64,000 nt of DNA from Smallanthus sonchifolius (Eukaryota; Streptophyta; Magnoliopsida; Asterales; Asteraceae), in contig CM042019.1 in assembly GCA_023525975.1 (NCBI GenBank), positions 79,544,344 through 79,608,343 on the forward strand. Reading direction: 5' to 3'. This document shows, piece after piece, positions 12,251-22,682 of this stretch. Positions within the stretch are counted from its first letter, which is position 1, and each line of letters begins with the position of its first letter. Below the pieces are notes generated by a model. It worked only from the letters and a program-made list of their open reading frames with translations, had not been told where the DNA came from and searched no databases. Made by a program: the position numbers and the translations under genes.

Positions 12251-13457
12251 TGTCACAACCCCGGGCTACCCCTGCCCGGGCGTCGCGAGATAATGCTGGT
12301 ATCTGAATGAGGTCCCATAAATTTGGACAGCGGAAGTCTTTGTTTTTACTTGATGCCTTTTTGTAATGAAATGTAATGTAAATAACCTCAAGGGTTAATT
12401 CTGTACTTTTTGTCAAAACTTGGGATCCACGTCCCTTTTCATTTCATGATAATAGATCTTCAAAAGTCTATTATATAATGTACAGTGATTGAAATAATTT
12501 ACATAATACAAGCCATTCAAAATGTCTAGGATCTACGTCCGTTCCAACATTTGGTCTTGTATTAGTCTGCCACAGGGATTTTGATATGCCTAAAGATCTT
12601 GTCTTTACTGCATCACCCTGAATTTAATGATTTCTTTCATTACCTGTGAAAAACGTTTTGAAAATAAACATCAGCATAAAGCTGGTGAATCACATTTAAC
12701 TGACACGAAAATGATTTCTAACATAAACCAAATTAAAGCCTTTAAGCACGTTTTTGTATGATAAATCTACACATTCAGCAGTCTATTTCACCTGAAGTAT
12801 ATACCACCTACATACACTGGGTTAACTGCCATGGGGTCAACTGGCTGAGCGCTATGTCTCAGACTGATAGCCTATTCCCAGGGTGATGATGCTAAGAACC
12901 TTGTTCTTAGTCTTACATGATACTCAGGAACTCGTCCCTCGTATAATCTGCTAAGGAAACCCATCCTTTAGTCTTATGATTTCCCATTACATGATCTGTA
13001 CCCAGCCACGGACCGGACTTTCACCCGTCACATGTATACCATTTGATCAAATCTACGTATGCTTATGGCCTGAATGCTATCACGTAGATTACCCTTATGA
13101 TTAAAGCATTTAATTTGTTTCATGCCGTTTTCGTAAATAAAATGGTTTTATCGTTTGAAAAGCGTTAAACGTGTTCACCTTGATTTTGATGGCTGGTAGA
13201 GTTGTAGGCTTCGGAATTTGAGCAGAACCTCGACACGTTTCTTCCTAGGGAAGACACGATTAACGAGAATATATATGAGAGAATATATATATAATTGCGG
13301 CTATATATATATGAATAGTTTTAACGATACCTACTTCGCGGGATTTGGACGAAACTTCGGCTGGTGCAGCACTTCGGGATGTCGTGGAGCTTGAAAGAAC
13401 GGGGTTTGTGTGAAACGAACGTTTGGAAACTGTACAGAATTCAATCCCCTTTGAAGG

Positions 13458-13468
13458 CCTTTTATAGG
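13458..13468 (-). promoter_or_regulatory. TATA box of the Gypsy 3' LTR
   Basis: CCTATAAAAGG on the minus strand, directly downstream (in element direction) of the palindrome array. Confidence 0.8.
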
Positions 13469-13483
13469 CTGGAATTCCGGTCC

Positions 13484-13756
13484 CTCGCGTACCGCGAGGC
13501 CGGCCAAGGAAATACCTCGCGTACCGCGAGGGGATGACAAGTCGCGAATCGAGGTGAGTCAGCATGACACGTGGCAGCAGGTGGCAAGTGTACATGACAC
13601 GTGTTTTCTGGCCCTGACGCGTGTACTATTCCCTCGCGTACCGTGAGACTTCATCGAAGATCTTCTCGCGTACCGCGAGAAGGTCTTTTTCTGGCGCATA
13701 AGCAGTCCCCTCGCGTACCGCGAGGTTTTGTCAAAATCTCCCTCGCGTACCGCGAG
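13484..13756. repeat. Six-copy CTCGCGTACCGCGAG palindrome array (3' LTR)
   Basis: Six 15-base inverted repeats start near 13484, 13514, 13632, 13665, 13711 and 13742, irregularly spaced. The third copy has a C to T change in one arm that the other LTR lacks. CACGTG-type sites (ACACGTGT, CACGTGGC) lie between copies two and three. Confidence 0.92.
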
Positions 13757-13804
13757 GGAGTGAAATTTTGAATTTTTCTTTTCTTTTTATTTTTGGGTGT
13801 TACA

Positions 13805-13818
13805 TCCTCCCCTCCTTT
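13805..13818 (-). other. Polypurine tract of the minus-strand Gypsy element
   Basis: On the minus strand AAAGGAGGGGAGGA abuts the LTR start TGTAAC; it primes plus-strand DNA synthesis in LTR elements. Confidence 0.9.
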
Positions 13819-13840
13819 AGAATAATCTCGTCCTCGAGAT

Positions 13841-16800
13841 TCATTGAAAGAGATGTGGATACTTTTTGCGCATTTCTGACTCAAGTTCCCAGGTATATTC
13901 TGGGCCACGTCTGGAATCCCATCTTACTTTGACCAACACCAATTGTTTCCGTTTAAGCTTTTTGATTTGTCGGTCTTCAATTTGTAACGGTCGTTCAATG
14001 AATTTGAGCTTTTCATTTACTTCCACATCTTGTAAAGGCATAAGCAAGGATTCATCAGCTAAACACTTACGTAGGTTTGATACATGGAATATATCGTGTA
14101 CTCCACCCATCTCTACTGGTAGTTCAAGCTGATAGGCAACAGATCCGATTCGTTTAATGATTTTGAAAGGTCCAACAAAACGTGGACTTAACTTTCCTTT
14201 CTTTCCGAAACGAATAACACCTTTCCAAGGTGAAACTTTTAATAACACCTTGTCACCGAATTGGAATTCTAACGGCTTTCTTCGTTTATCTGCATAACTT
14301 TTCTGTCGATCTCGAGCCGCTTTTAAACGTTCACGTATTTGTAATACTTTATCAGTGGTTTCTTGGACTATCTCTGGTCCTGATAACTGATTTTCTCCGA
14401 TATCTGACCAACATACAGGCGTTCGACATTTCCGTCCGTACAATGCTTCAAATGGTGCGGCCTGAATACTTGTGTGATAACTATTGTTGTATGAGAATTC
14501 CATTAGAGGTAAATGATCATCCCAATTACCTCCAAAGTCTATCACACAGGCTCGGAGCATATCTTCTAGGGTTTGTATGGTTCTTTCGCTCTGCCCATCA
14601 GTTTGTGGATGATAAGCAGTGCTAAGATTCAATCGAGTTCCTAGAGCTGTTTGAAAACTTTGCCAGAATCGAGATGTGAAGCGACTATCTCTATCTGACA
14701 CTATGGATAGAGGCACACCATGTAACGTTACAATTTCATTAACGTAAATTTGCGCCATTTTGTCCATACTCATGGTGTCCTTGATAGATAGAAAGTGAGC
14801 TGATTTGGTTAAACGGTCAATGATAACCCAGATTGCATTATTTCCACGAGTGGTTCGAGGAAGTTTTGTAATAAAGTCCATAGTTATCAGTTCCCATTTC
14901 CAAACTGGTAATTCTAACTGTTGCAATAATCCAGCTGGCTTTTGGTGTTCGGCTTTGACTTTGGAACAAGTCAAACATTTTGCTATGTAGATAGCAATGT
15001 TCTTTTTCATACCAATCCACCAGTAACTTTCTTTGAGGTTCTTGTACATTTTATCACTTCCTGGGTGCATGGTGTATTTGGACTTGTGTGCTTCTTCGAG
15101 GATTCGCTCTCGAAGATCACCTGTAACTGGTACCCAAATACGTTTATTCATGCGAAGGATATTATCTTCTCCTTTGATCAGTAAATCAAGCATTCCTTTC
15201 ATTCCTTCTTTTTCAAAGTTACCTTCCTTCAAAGCTAACTCTTGTGCCTCTTTTAACTGACTTACAAGATCAATTTGTAGTTCAAGTCTGAGAGAACGTA
15301 CTCTCTTTGGCTTGACATTTTCTTTTCGGCTCAAGGCATCTGCTACTACATTTGCCTTTCCTTCATGATAACAAATTTCACAATCATAATCATTCAGGAT
15401 TTCCATCCATCTTCTTTGTCTCATATTTAACTCCTTCTGGCTAAATATGTACTTGAGACTTTTATGATCAGTGTAGATTGTGAACTTAACCCCATAGAGA
15501 TAGTGTCGCCATAATTTCAAAGCAAAGATTATAGCGCCCAACTCTAGATCGTGGGTTGAGTAGTTTTTCTCATGAATTTTCAACTGACGAGATGCATAAG
15601 CAATGACTTTCTTGCGTTGCATTAATACGCAACCTAAACCAGTATGTGAGGCGTCGCAGTAAACTACGAAGTCTTCAATACCATCTGGTAAAGATAGAAT
15701 AGGTGCGTTTGTCAGTTTTTGTTTCAAAGTTTCAAAAGATTCAGATTGTTTGGGTCCCCATTCGTATTTTACAGATTTCCGAGTTAGGGATGTGAGTGGG
15801 ATTGCTATACGAGAAAAATTTTGAATGAACCGGCGGTAATATCCCGCTAATCCCAGAAAACTACGAATTTCGGTGGGTGACTTGGGAATTTCCCATTTGG
15901 ATATAGCTTCAATTTTGGAAGGATCTACTTGAATTCCGTTCACGTTGATGACATGACCAAGAAATTGTACTTCCGTTAACCAAAATTCGCATTTGGAAAA
16001 CTTAGCATATAATTTCTCTTTTCGAAGAAGTTCAATTATGGTTCGAAGATGAGTTTCGTGTTCAACTTGGGTTTTGGAATAAATAAGTATGTCATCAATA
16101 AAAACTATGACAAACTTATCCAAGTAAGGTTTGCAGACACGATTCATCATGTCCATGAATGCGGCAGGAGCATTTGTAAGTCCAAATGGCATAACCGTGA
16201 ACTCGAAATGTCCATACCGTGTTCGAAATGCAGTTTTCGAGATATCGTTATCATGCACTTTCAACTGATGATAACCTGAACGAAGATCGATCTTTGAAAA
16301 ATGACAAGCTCCTTGGAGTTGATCGAATAAATCGTCAATCCGTGGAAGCGGGTATCGGTTTTTGATGGTAACTTTATTCAGTTCCCGATAATCAATACAC
16401 ATGCGCATTGATCCGTCTTTCTTCTTAACAAAGAGAATTGGAGCTCCCCAGGGTGAAGAACTTGGTTGGATAAAACCTTTCTCAAGAAGTTCATCCAATT
16501 GTTTCTTGAGTTCTGCCATTTCTGTGGGTGCTAGTCTGTACGGGGATTTGGCAATTGGAGTTGCACCAGGTACAAGGTTGATTCGAAATTCTACCTCTCG
16601 TTCTGGTGGTAATCCAGGCAGTTCTTCAGGAAAAACGTCTGGAAATTCAGATACTACATGTACTGATTCTATCTTCTTCTCCTTTTCCAAGGCAGTAATT
16701 GATACCAGACATGCCAAATATCCTTTTCTTAAGCACTTGGTTGCTTTAAGTATGGAGATTATCTGGATAGGTTTTGTGGGTTTATCACCTTGGATAGTTA

Positions 16801-18451
16801 GAGTTTTGTTTGTTGGTGTAACGAGTTTTACAACTTGTTGATTACAAAGGATTTCGGCTTGGTTATTGGATAACCAATCCATCCCCAAAACAATGTCAAA
16901 GCCAGTTATTGACATTGGTAACAATTGTACTGGGATAGTGAAACCAGCCAATGTAATGTAACAATTGTTCAGTGATTGGGATATTTTTATCAAATCACCG
17001 TTCGCTGTTTCTACTTCATATGTTTCAGCTAAGGGACTTAATGGTTCGTTTAATAGATTACAGAAATTATAATCTATAAAACTCCGGTTCGCACCTGAGT
17101 CAAATAAGACCTTAGCATAAACATTATTAAGAAGAAACGTACCGGTAATTACGTCCGGCGTTCTCTCAGCTTGATTAGTATTCATGACAAATGCTCGCAC
17201 GATCTTTTTGGTTTCTGGAGTTATCTTAACTCCTGATCCTCCAGCTCCTCTGGTCTTTGCAAACTTAGGGCAATTCGTTCTGATGTGCCCTGGCTCTCCA
17301 CAATTGAAACAAGTAATCATTCCCTTTCTCTTGAAGCAATTCTCAGTAGTGTGACCTGAGACCTTGCAATGATTACAGAATGGAGTTTCAAAAACACACT
17401 TTCCACTATGCCTGCGTCCGCACGTTTTGCATGGTGGATTGTTAAATGGAAATCCTTTTTGCCCAAAGCTTTTGCTAAATCTTTTGACTTCGGGTTTTGT
17501 TTTTGTAGAGGATTCCATTTTCTTTCTCTCTTCTAGATTTCTGATCAATCCAGCCGTCATGGTACCGGTCAGCTCTACGGTGGACTCAATGGTTTTTGGT
17601 GAGACAACCTTCACCAAATCACGGATCTCTGGAACTAAACCGTAAATATATCGAGTTATGAGAACCGACTCGGGTTTAGCCAGGTGAGGTGCCAAACGAG
17701 CATATTCAAAAAATTTGGTAGTATACTCTCGATCATTGGTACCCACCATCCTGTGATCCAAAAATTTCCTTTCAGCTTGTTCTTTCTCATTCTTGGGGCA
17801 AAATTTCCTTTTTACCTTTGCTCGGAATTCTTTCCAATCCATAGCATTGGTCTTTCTCCTCCCTTTGGCAGAAATGATTGAATTCCACCATTCCAACGCT
17901 TCATTTTTGAAGGAGTTTGAAGCATACAGTACTTGATCTTTCTTAGCACACTTGCTAATTGCTATTACTGACTCCATCTTCTCTAGCCAGTGAAGAGTAG
18001 CAATACCGCCTTCGGTGCCCTTAAATTCATAAGGTTTACAGTCCTGAAAGGTTTTGTAAGAACACCTCTTGTGTTTATACCTTTTTGTTTCATTTTCTTC
18101 TTCTGAGCTTTCACTGCTTAGATTTAACGATTCTTCAGATTCAGAATACTTATTGCTTGATGTTCTGGATCTTTTCGAGGTTTGAGGTTTACGAGAGCTT
18201 GCTACTTGCTCTGTGTGGGTTTTTGAAGGGTTTTCCATTCTTTTTGAAGGAAGAGTTACGTAGCTTGGAGTTTTGATGTTTTCTTGTACTTCCTTTATTA
18301 TGGCAGGAAGCATTTCTTTAATGCTTTGTTTGACCAGTTGTTGCAATTCTGGTTGTTGAGTAGTTATTTCAGGATTATTATTAACTTCTTTTCCTTTTTC
18401 CTTGATAATGTAGGTAGATGGACTGCTATTGTCATTGTTTTGTTGAGACAT
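13841..18451 (-). CDS. Gypsy gag-pol polyprotein, intact, 1536 aa
   Basis: One open frame encodes the whole element. The gag capsid region is about residues 135-300. Cysteine-rich knuckles sit at 341-352, 359-372 and 381-394 (the last is CFNCGEPGHIRTNC). The aspartic protease motif LFDSGANRSFI is at 449-459. RT spans about 640-815 with the catalytic VFIDD at 783-787. RNase H starts at CDAS (932-935). Integrase has the zinc site His1122, His1129, Cys1159, Cys1162 and the acidic triad around Asp1192, Asp1253 and Glu1289. The C-terminus (about 1495-1536, with VKVRWDSRRGPEYTWE) looks like the chromodomain-like tail of Tekay-type chromoviruses. No stop or missing catalytic residue is seen. The start at 18451 precedes a polar, Lys/Glu-rich N-terminus. 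Confidence 0.95.
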   Translation of the reverse strand: MSQQNNDNSSPSTYIIKEKGKEVNNNPEITTQQPELQQLVKQSIKEMLPAIIKEVQENIKTPSYVTLPSKRMENPSKTHTEQVASSRKPQTSKRSRTSSNKYSESEESLNLSSESSEEENETKRYKHKRCSYKTFQDCKPYEFKGTEGGIATLHWLEKMESVIAISKCAKKDQVLYASNSFKNEALEWWNSIISAKGRRKTNAMDWKEFRAKVKRKFCPKNEKEQAERKFLDHRMVGTNDREYTTKFFEYARLAPHLAKPESVLITRYIYGLVPEIRDLVKVVSPKTIESTVELTGTMTAGLIRNLEERKKMESSTKTKPEVKRFSKSFGQKGFPFNNPPCKTCGRRHSGKCVFETPFCNHCKVSGHTTENCFKRKGMITCFNCGEPGHIRTNCPKFAKTRGAGGSGVKITPETKKIVRAFVMNTNQAERTPDVITGTFLLNNVYAKVLFDSGANRSFIDYNFCNLLNEPLSPLAETYEVETANGDLIKISQSLNNCYITLAGFTIPVQLLPMSITGFDIVLGMDWLSNNQAEILCNQQVVKLVTPTNKTLTIQGDKPTKPIQIISILKATKCLRKGYLACLVSITALEKEKKIESVHVVSEFPDVFPEELPGLPPEREVEFRINLVPGATPIAKSPYRLAPTEMAELKKQLDELLEKGFIQPSSSPWGAPILFVKKKDGSMRMCIDYRELNKVTIKNRYPLPRIDDLFDQLQGACHFSKIDLRSGYHQLKVHDNDISKTAFRTRYGHFEFTVMPFGLTNAPAAFMDMMNRVCKPYLDKFVIVFIDDILIYSKTQVEHETHLRTIIELLRKEKLYAKFSKCEFWLTEVQFLGHVINVNGIQVDPSKIEAISKWEIPKSPTEIRSFLGLAGYYRRFIQNFSRIAIPLTSLTRKSVKYEWGPKQSESFETLKQKLTNAPILSLPDGIEDFVVYCDASHTGLGCVLMQRKKVIAYASRQLKIHEKNYSTHDLELGAIIFALKLWRHYLYGVKFTIYTDHKSLKYIFSQKELNMRQRRWMEILNDYDCEICYHEGKANVVADALSRKENVKPKRVRSLRLELQIDLVSQLKEAQELALKEGNFEKEGMKGMLDLLIKGEDNILRMNKRIWVPVTGDLRERILEEAHKSKYTMHPGSDKMYKNLKESYWWIGMKKNIAIYIAKCLTCSKVKAEHQKPAGLLQQLELPVWKWELITMDFITKLPRTTRGNNAIWVIIDRLTKSAHFLSIKDTMSMDKMAQIYVNEIVTLHGVPLSIVSDRDSRFTSRFWQSFQTALGTRLNLSTAYHPQTDGQSERTIQTLEDMLRACVIDFGGNWDDHLPLMEFSYNNSYHTSIQAAPFEALYGRKCRTPVCWSDIGENQLSGPEIVQETTDKVLQIRERLKAARDRQKSYADKRRKPLEFQFGDKVLLKVSPWKGVIRFGKKGKLSPRFVGPFKIIKRIGSVAYQLELPVEMGGVHDIFHVSNLRKCLADESLLMPLQDVEVNEKLKFIERPLQIEDRQIKKLKRKQLVLVKVRWDSRRGPEYTWELESEMRKKYPHLFQ

Positions 18452-18591
18452 CTAAGAACACAAGCACAAATTTGGGTCAAAATTTGAAGTTTATTATCGT
18501 TAAACTTCATCTATTCATTACAAATACAGAAATATAGATATGTATCTATATCACGTAGGGTTAGCTAATTATACAAATACTATTATCAACT

Positions 18592-19398
18592 TCAACCTAG
18601 AAACACATCTCCCAAATCCTGATAGAACCTCCCCAGGGTCTCGGTCATAGCACCCTTCTGGATCAACTGATCTGCCACCCATTGCTCTGCATACTTCCTG
18701 TCTTCCTGAGCTAGCTCATAATCAATTATAGTTTGTTCATTCTGGACTACAACTTGTCTGGTGAAGAACAGCTCAGCACGTAGATCGTCAGCTTCCCTAA
18801 GAGCACGATCAAGGTGTTCATCCATTGAGTTTGGCAGTTCTTCAGGGTATCCATAGCAAGGAGGTGGTTTCCTGTGTCCCATCCTAAGATCATGATATGC
18901 TGAGTTAACAGACCACACGACCTTTCCGTCGGTTGCATACTGACGTCCATCGGAGGGATCTACATAGAAGAAAGGTTCCTTGAAAACGGGATGTTCTGGA
19001 ATAGGGTCAAAGAAGTATTTTCCACCACTGCCTTCACAAACGGCAGCCTTGTCAGATTCAGTAAATGAACGCGAAGTTTCTTCACTTGGACTTGGTAGAT
19101 GTTCTGGAATTGTTCCGGTATGATCTACCACGTCTAATGATTGAGGTGGTGGCATAGATGTCATAACAGGACGTAAAGATTCTCTTGAATCTTCCATTTC
19201 CACTGAATACTCTGATTCTTCTCTCAGAGGTTCAAGCCTTGCTTGAGTCTGCTCCACTTGTTCTGCGACCATTCTGTTCCAATTCTCCGGGGTCGGCAGG
19301 TAGTGGATATAATCGTCATATCTTGGTACTACTTGATTAGATGATTCTCCAGAGAAGTAGTTTGGGTAATTATAAGGATAATAGTATGGATCTGACAT
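18592..19398 (-). CDS. Accessory ORF upstream of gag in the Gypsy element, 268 aa, unrecognised
   Basis: This ORF lies between the primer site and gag-pol, on the same strand, ending 140 bases before the gag start. I do not recognise it. The N-terminus is Tyr/Pro/Asn-rich (MSDPYYYPYNYPNYF). Residues 50-115 are acidic and Ser-rich. The middle (about 130-190) has many aromatic residues, including FFYVDPSDGRQYATDGKVVW. The C-terminal 70 residues are charged and heptad-like, probably coiled coil. No signal peptide, membrane segment or zinc site is seen. The second Gypsy element here has only a 354-base leader with no such ORF. The full-length open frame in a very young element suggests selection or recent capture. 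It could be a nucleic-acid-binding or assembly factor, or captured host sequence. Confidence 0.7.
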   Translation of the reverse strand: MSDPYYYPYNYPNYFSGESSNQVVPRYDDYIHYLPTPENWNRMVAEQVEQTQARLEPLREESEYSVEMEDSRESLRPVMTSMPPPQSLDVVDHTGTIPEHLPSPSEETSRSFTESDKAAVCEGSGGKYFFDPIPEHPVFKEPFFYVDPSDGRQYATDGKVVWSVNSAYHDLRMGHRKPPPCYGYPEELPNSMDEHLDRALREADDLRAELFFTRQVVVQNEQTIIDYELAQEDRKYAEQWVADQLIQKGAMTETLGRFYQDLGDVFLG

Positions 19399-19516
19399 CC
19401 TGTAATTTATTGGTTATGTTAAAGGCATCTTCCTATCGTTTGTTCAGTAGGCACAACTATTGGTTAAAGCCTAGATACAATCATATAAGTATCTAGTTTT
19501 GCTAAAACCCTTGAAT

Positions 19517-19530
19517 GTGGCTCTGATACC
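19517..19530 (-). other. Gypsy primer-binding site (tRNA-iMet type)
   Basis: On the minus strand TGGTATCAGAGCCA lies four bases after the 5' LTR end (19535). Confidence 0.92.
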
Positions 19531-19927
19531 AACCTGTCACAACCCCGGGCTACCCCTGCCCGGGCGTCGCGAGATAATGCTGGTATCTGAATGAGGTCCC
19601 ATAAATTTGGACAGCGGAAGTCTTTGTTTTTACTTGATGCCTTTTTGTAATGAAATGTAATGTAAATAACCTCAAGGGTTAATTCTGTACTTTTTGTCAA
19701 AACTTGGGATCCACGTCCCTTTTCATTTCATGATAATAGATCTTCAAAAGTCTATTATATAATGTACAGTGATTGAAATAATTTACATAATACAAGCCAT
19801 TCAAAATGTCTAGGATCTACGTCCGTTCCAACATTTGGTCTTGTATTAGTCTGCCACAGGGATTTTGATATGCCTAAAGATCTTGTCTTTACTGCATCAC
19901 CCTGAATTTAATGATTTCTTTCATTAC

Positions 19928-20462
19928 CTGTGAAAAACGTTTTGAAAATAAACATCAGCATAAAGCTGGTGAATCACATTTAACTGACACGAAAATGATT
20001 TCTAACATAAACCAAATTAAAGCCTTTAAGCACGTTTTTGTATGATAAATCTACACATTCAGCAGTCTATTTCACCTGAAGTATATACCACCTACATACA
20101 CTGGGTTAACTGCCATGGGGTCAACTGGCTGAGCGCTATGTCTCAGACTGATAGCCTATTCCCAGGGTGATGATGCTAAGAACCTTGTTCTTAGTCTTAC
20201 ATGATACTCAGGAACTCGTCCCTCGTATAATCTGCTAAGGAAACCCATCCTTTAGTCTTATGATTTCCCATTACATGATCTGTACCCAGCCACGGACCGG
20301 ACTTTCACCCGTCACATGTATACCATTTGATCAAATCTACGTATGCTTATGGCCTGAATGCTATCACGTAGATTACCCTTATGATTAAAGCATTTAATTT
20401 GTTTCATGCCGTTTTCGTAAATAAAATGGTTTTATCGTTTGAAAAGCGTTAAACGTGTTCAC
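19928..20462 (-). other. Putative intron inside the Gypsy 5' LTR
   Basis: Donor-like ATCAAG/GTGAAC starts at 20462 and acceptor-like TTTTTCACAG/GT ends at 19928, both on the minus strand. The placement matches the other Gypsy-type LTRs here, although this donor is the most divergent of the set. Confidence 0.4.
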
Positions 20463-20741
20463 CTTGATTTTGATGGCTGGTAGAGTTGTAGGCTTCGGAA
20501 TTTGAGCAGAACCTCGACACGTTTCTTCCTAGGGAAGACACGATTAACGAGAATATATATGAGAGAATATATATATAATTACGGCTATATATATATGAAT
20601 AGTTTTAACGATACCTACTTCGCGGGATTTGGACGAAACTTCGGCTGGTGCAGCACTTCGGGATGTCGTGGAGCTTGAAAGAACGGGGTTTGTGTGAAAC
20701 GAACGTTTGGAAACTGTACAGAATTCAATCCCCTTTGAAGG

Positions 20742-20752
20742 CCTTTTATAGG
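20742..20752 (-). promoter_or_regulatory. TATA box of the Gypsy 5' LTR
   Basis: CCTATAAAAGG on the minus strand, just downstream of the palindrome array in element direction; the presumed core promoter for the intact gag-pol. Confidence 0.8.
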
Positions 20753-20767
20753 CTGGAATTCCGGTCC

Positions 20768-21040
20768 CTCGCGTACCGCGAGGCCGGCCAAGGAAATCCC
20801 TCGCGTACCGCGAGGGGATGACAAGTCGCGAATCGAGGTGAGTCAGCATGACACGTGGCAGCAGGTGGCAAGTGTACATGACACGTGTTTTCTGGCCCTG
20901 ACGCGTGTACTATTCCCTCGCGTACCGCGAGACTTCATCGAAGATCTTCTCGCGTACCGCGAGAAGGTCTTTTTCTGGCGCATAAGCAGTCCCCTCGCGT
21001 ACCGCGAGGTTTTGTCAAAATCTCCCTCGCGTACCGCGAG
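20768..21040. repeat. Six-copy CTCGCGTACCGCGAG palindrome array (5' LTR)
   Basis: Same six positions as in the 3' LTR (offset 7284); all six copies here keep the intact palindrome. They lie within about 300 bases upstream of the TATA box, interleaved with CACGTG-type sites, so a role as transcription-factor sites is possible. Confidence 0.92.
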
Positions 21041-21088
21041 GGAGTGAAATTTTGAATTTTTCTTTTCTTTTTATTTTTGGGTGTTACA

Positions 21089-22652
21089 ACCCATCACACA
21101 ACCACAAGACAAGGGCAAGGCAAAGGTTATCTACACACCGGAGCCTGTAGATGTTGAGACCCTACAGCAACGAGTGTTTGTTCTTGAACAAGACTCAGTT
21201 GCAAAAGATTCTAAGATCAAGAGGCTCACCGATGAGTCTAAAGCTAAATATGGTAAAATTGAAGATCTCCGAAAGACCATCAACATATAAAGTGGTCAGA
21301 TTAAGAGCTTGAAAGAAAATATGTTATTTATACTTAAGAAGCTTCAAAAGATCAAGAAAAAGAAAGATAAAAAGAAGAGAAAGAGAGAAGATGGTTGTAG
21401 TGGTGACGATAATGATAAAGGTGATGATGGTGATAGTGATGATGAAGATGGAAAAGGCAATGATGATGGAAAAGGAAATGACAAAGACAAGGGAAGTCAA
21501 AGTAAAGACGATAGAACTCAAGAAGATTTGTGTCGAGCTATAGTTGTCTATACCCCTGCGTCGGAATCTAAAGAAGCACAACAGTCTGAAAATGACTTAT
21601 CATTTGAGTTTGAACAGGACCTTGAAGACGATATGATCAATTCTAGTATGCTCTTCTCGTTTGATAACAATTCAACTGTGTTTAATGATCCATTTATGGG
21701 AGAGCTAGAAACTGATGAGGCAGAGGATAAAACCAATGTTGATGTGCCTACTTCTCCTATCTATATCAGTGCTCAGGGTAAGGAGATTGCCGGTATTGAC
21801 CGCGATCTATTCGTCGAAAGTAACTCTCCTCCCCATGTGGAGTCTTCAGTTGATCCTGACGTGGAATCATCACATATTCCCTAGGAAGCAACATCTTCTG
21901 CATCAACTGAACGTGTGTATGATGCAGAAGAGAAGAAAAAGTGGTTCAAAGTGATTTCTCCTCAAGAAGTCCATTACATCACTGCCTCGAAAGAACTTAA
22001 TTCTCAGAGAAATGATCGTTCACCTATTATTAGCTGGATGTTCGATAATCAAAAGAATATGTTTCTAGTGAAGAGGAAAAATAGACGAATTAAATACTTT
22101 GCATCTGCTCGCGACTTCAAATCCTTGCCTAGATATGACCTTTATAGTTTGAACAAAACGCCTTTTCATAATCCAAGTGACAATGGCATTTCCAGGAAAT
22201 TCCTTGCATTTCTTGACTCTAAATGCCTGAATGGCTTCAAGAATATGCAGCCCGTTCAGCCTAAAAGGGTGAAGTCTAAGTATATGGTTGATCGGATAAC
22301 CAAGAAGCCTATCGTGATGGAGATTTATCCTCCTCCCAAGACAGTGAAATATGTTCCAGTGCATAAAGATTTGCCGAACAACTCGTTGAGCAAGCTTGAG
22401 TATTGGTCATACAGTTTTATCACCGGATATATCAACATTCACTGTACCGATAAAGAATTCACTATTGCTGATCCTATGGATTTGTTGAAGTTCGGAAAGG
22501 AAGATATGCTGAGGCTTTCAAAGAAGAGGTTATTCGTGCCAGAGGAAAGTAAGAAGGATACAAAGTCGTTCGTAAAGGTTTTGGCTACTGCTTTAGTAAA
22601 AGGCCTCTATGCGGGGGGTGGTGATCATTCAGCTGGCATCGAGATATTATGA
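21089..22652 (+). pseudogene. Copia third (envelope-like) ORF, part 3
   Basis: The Copia ORF resumes in frame after the ACCCA duplication. A predicted coiled coil (21081-21290, LQQRVFVLEQDS and following) is followed by a Lys-rich then Asp/Gly-rich tract (21340-21510), an acidic region, and a basic C-terminal domain (21915-22652) ending GGGDHSAGIEIL. Stops occur at 21288-21290 and 21882-21884 and there is at least one frame change. With parts 1 and 2 the undamaged ORF would have been near 970 codons. Function unknown. Confidence 0.7.
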
Positions 22653-22673
22653 ATGCTTTGAGTGCATCAGCCT

Positions 22674-22682
22674 AGGGAGGAT
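22674..22682 (+). other. Copia polypurine tract
   Basis: AGGGAGGAT directly before the 3' LTR start TGTAAGG. Confidence 0.75.

Larger units (their letters stand above)
12251..13804 (-). repeat. 3' LTR of the minus-strand Gypsy element
   Basis: It is 1554 bases and nearly identical to 19535-21088. It contains six copies of the CTCGCGTACCGCGAG palindrome (13484-13756) and a TATA box (13458-13468, minus). Confidence 0.95.
12251..21088 (-). mobile_element. Complete young Gypsy element, chromovirus (Tekay-like), minus strand
   Basis: Two 1554-base LTRs (12251-13804 and 19535-21088) begin TGTCACAACC and end GTGTTACA on the plus strand, with perfect five-base duplications ACCCA at 12246-12250 and 21089-21093. 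The primer site is tRNA-iMet type, the polypurine tract is intact and gag-pol is a single open frame. I count about three substitutions between the LTRs (near 13297, 13512 and 13643), roughly 0.2 percent. At an assumed plant rate of 1.3e-8 per site per year this would be under 0.1 million years. The element also carries an extra ORF in its leader. It is a candidate for an active element. Confidence 0.95.
19535..21088 (-). repeat. 5' LTR of the minus-strand Gypsy element
   Basis: It is 1554 bases. In element direction it runs TGTAACACCC, six palindromes (20768-21040), TATA box CCTATAAAAGG (20742-20752), leader, putative donor (20462), putative acceptor (19928), end TGTGACA. Confidence 0.95.

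Noticed and set aside
21324..21581. Ile/Thr-rich membrane-like minus-strand ORF
   Set aside because: Antisense of the Lys- and Asp-rich tracts of the Copia third ORF.
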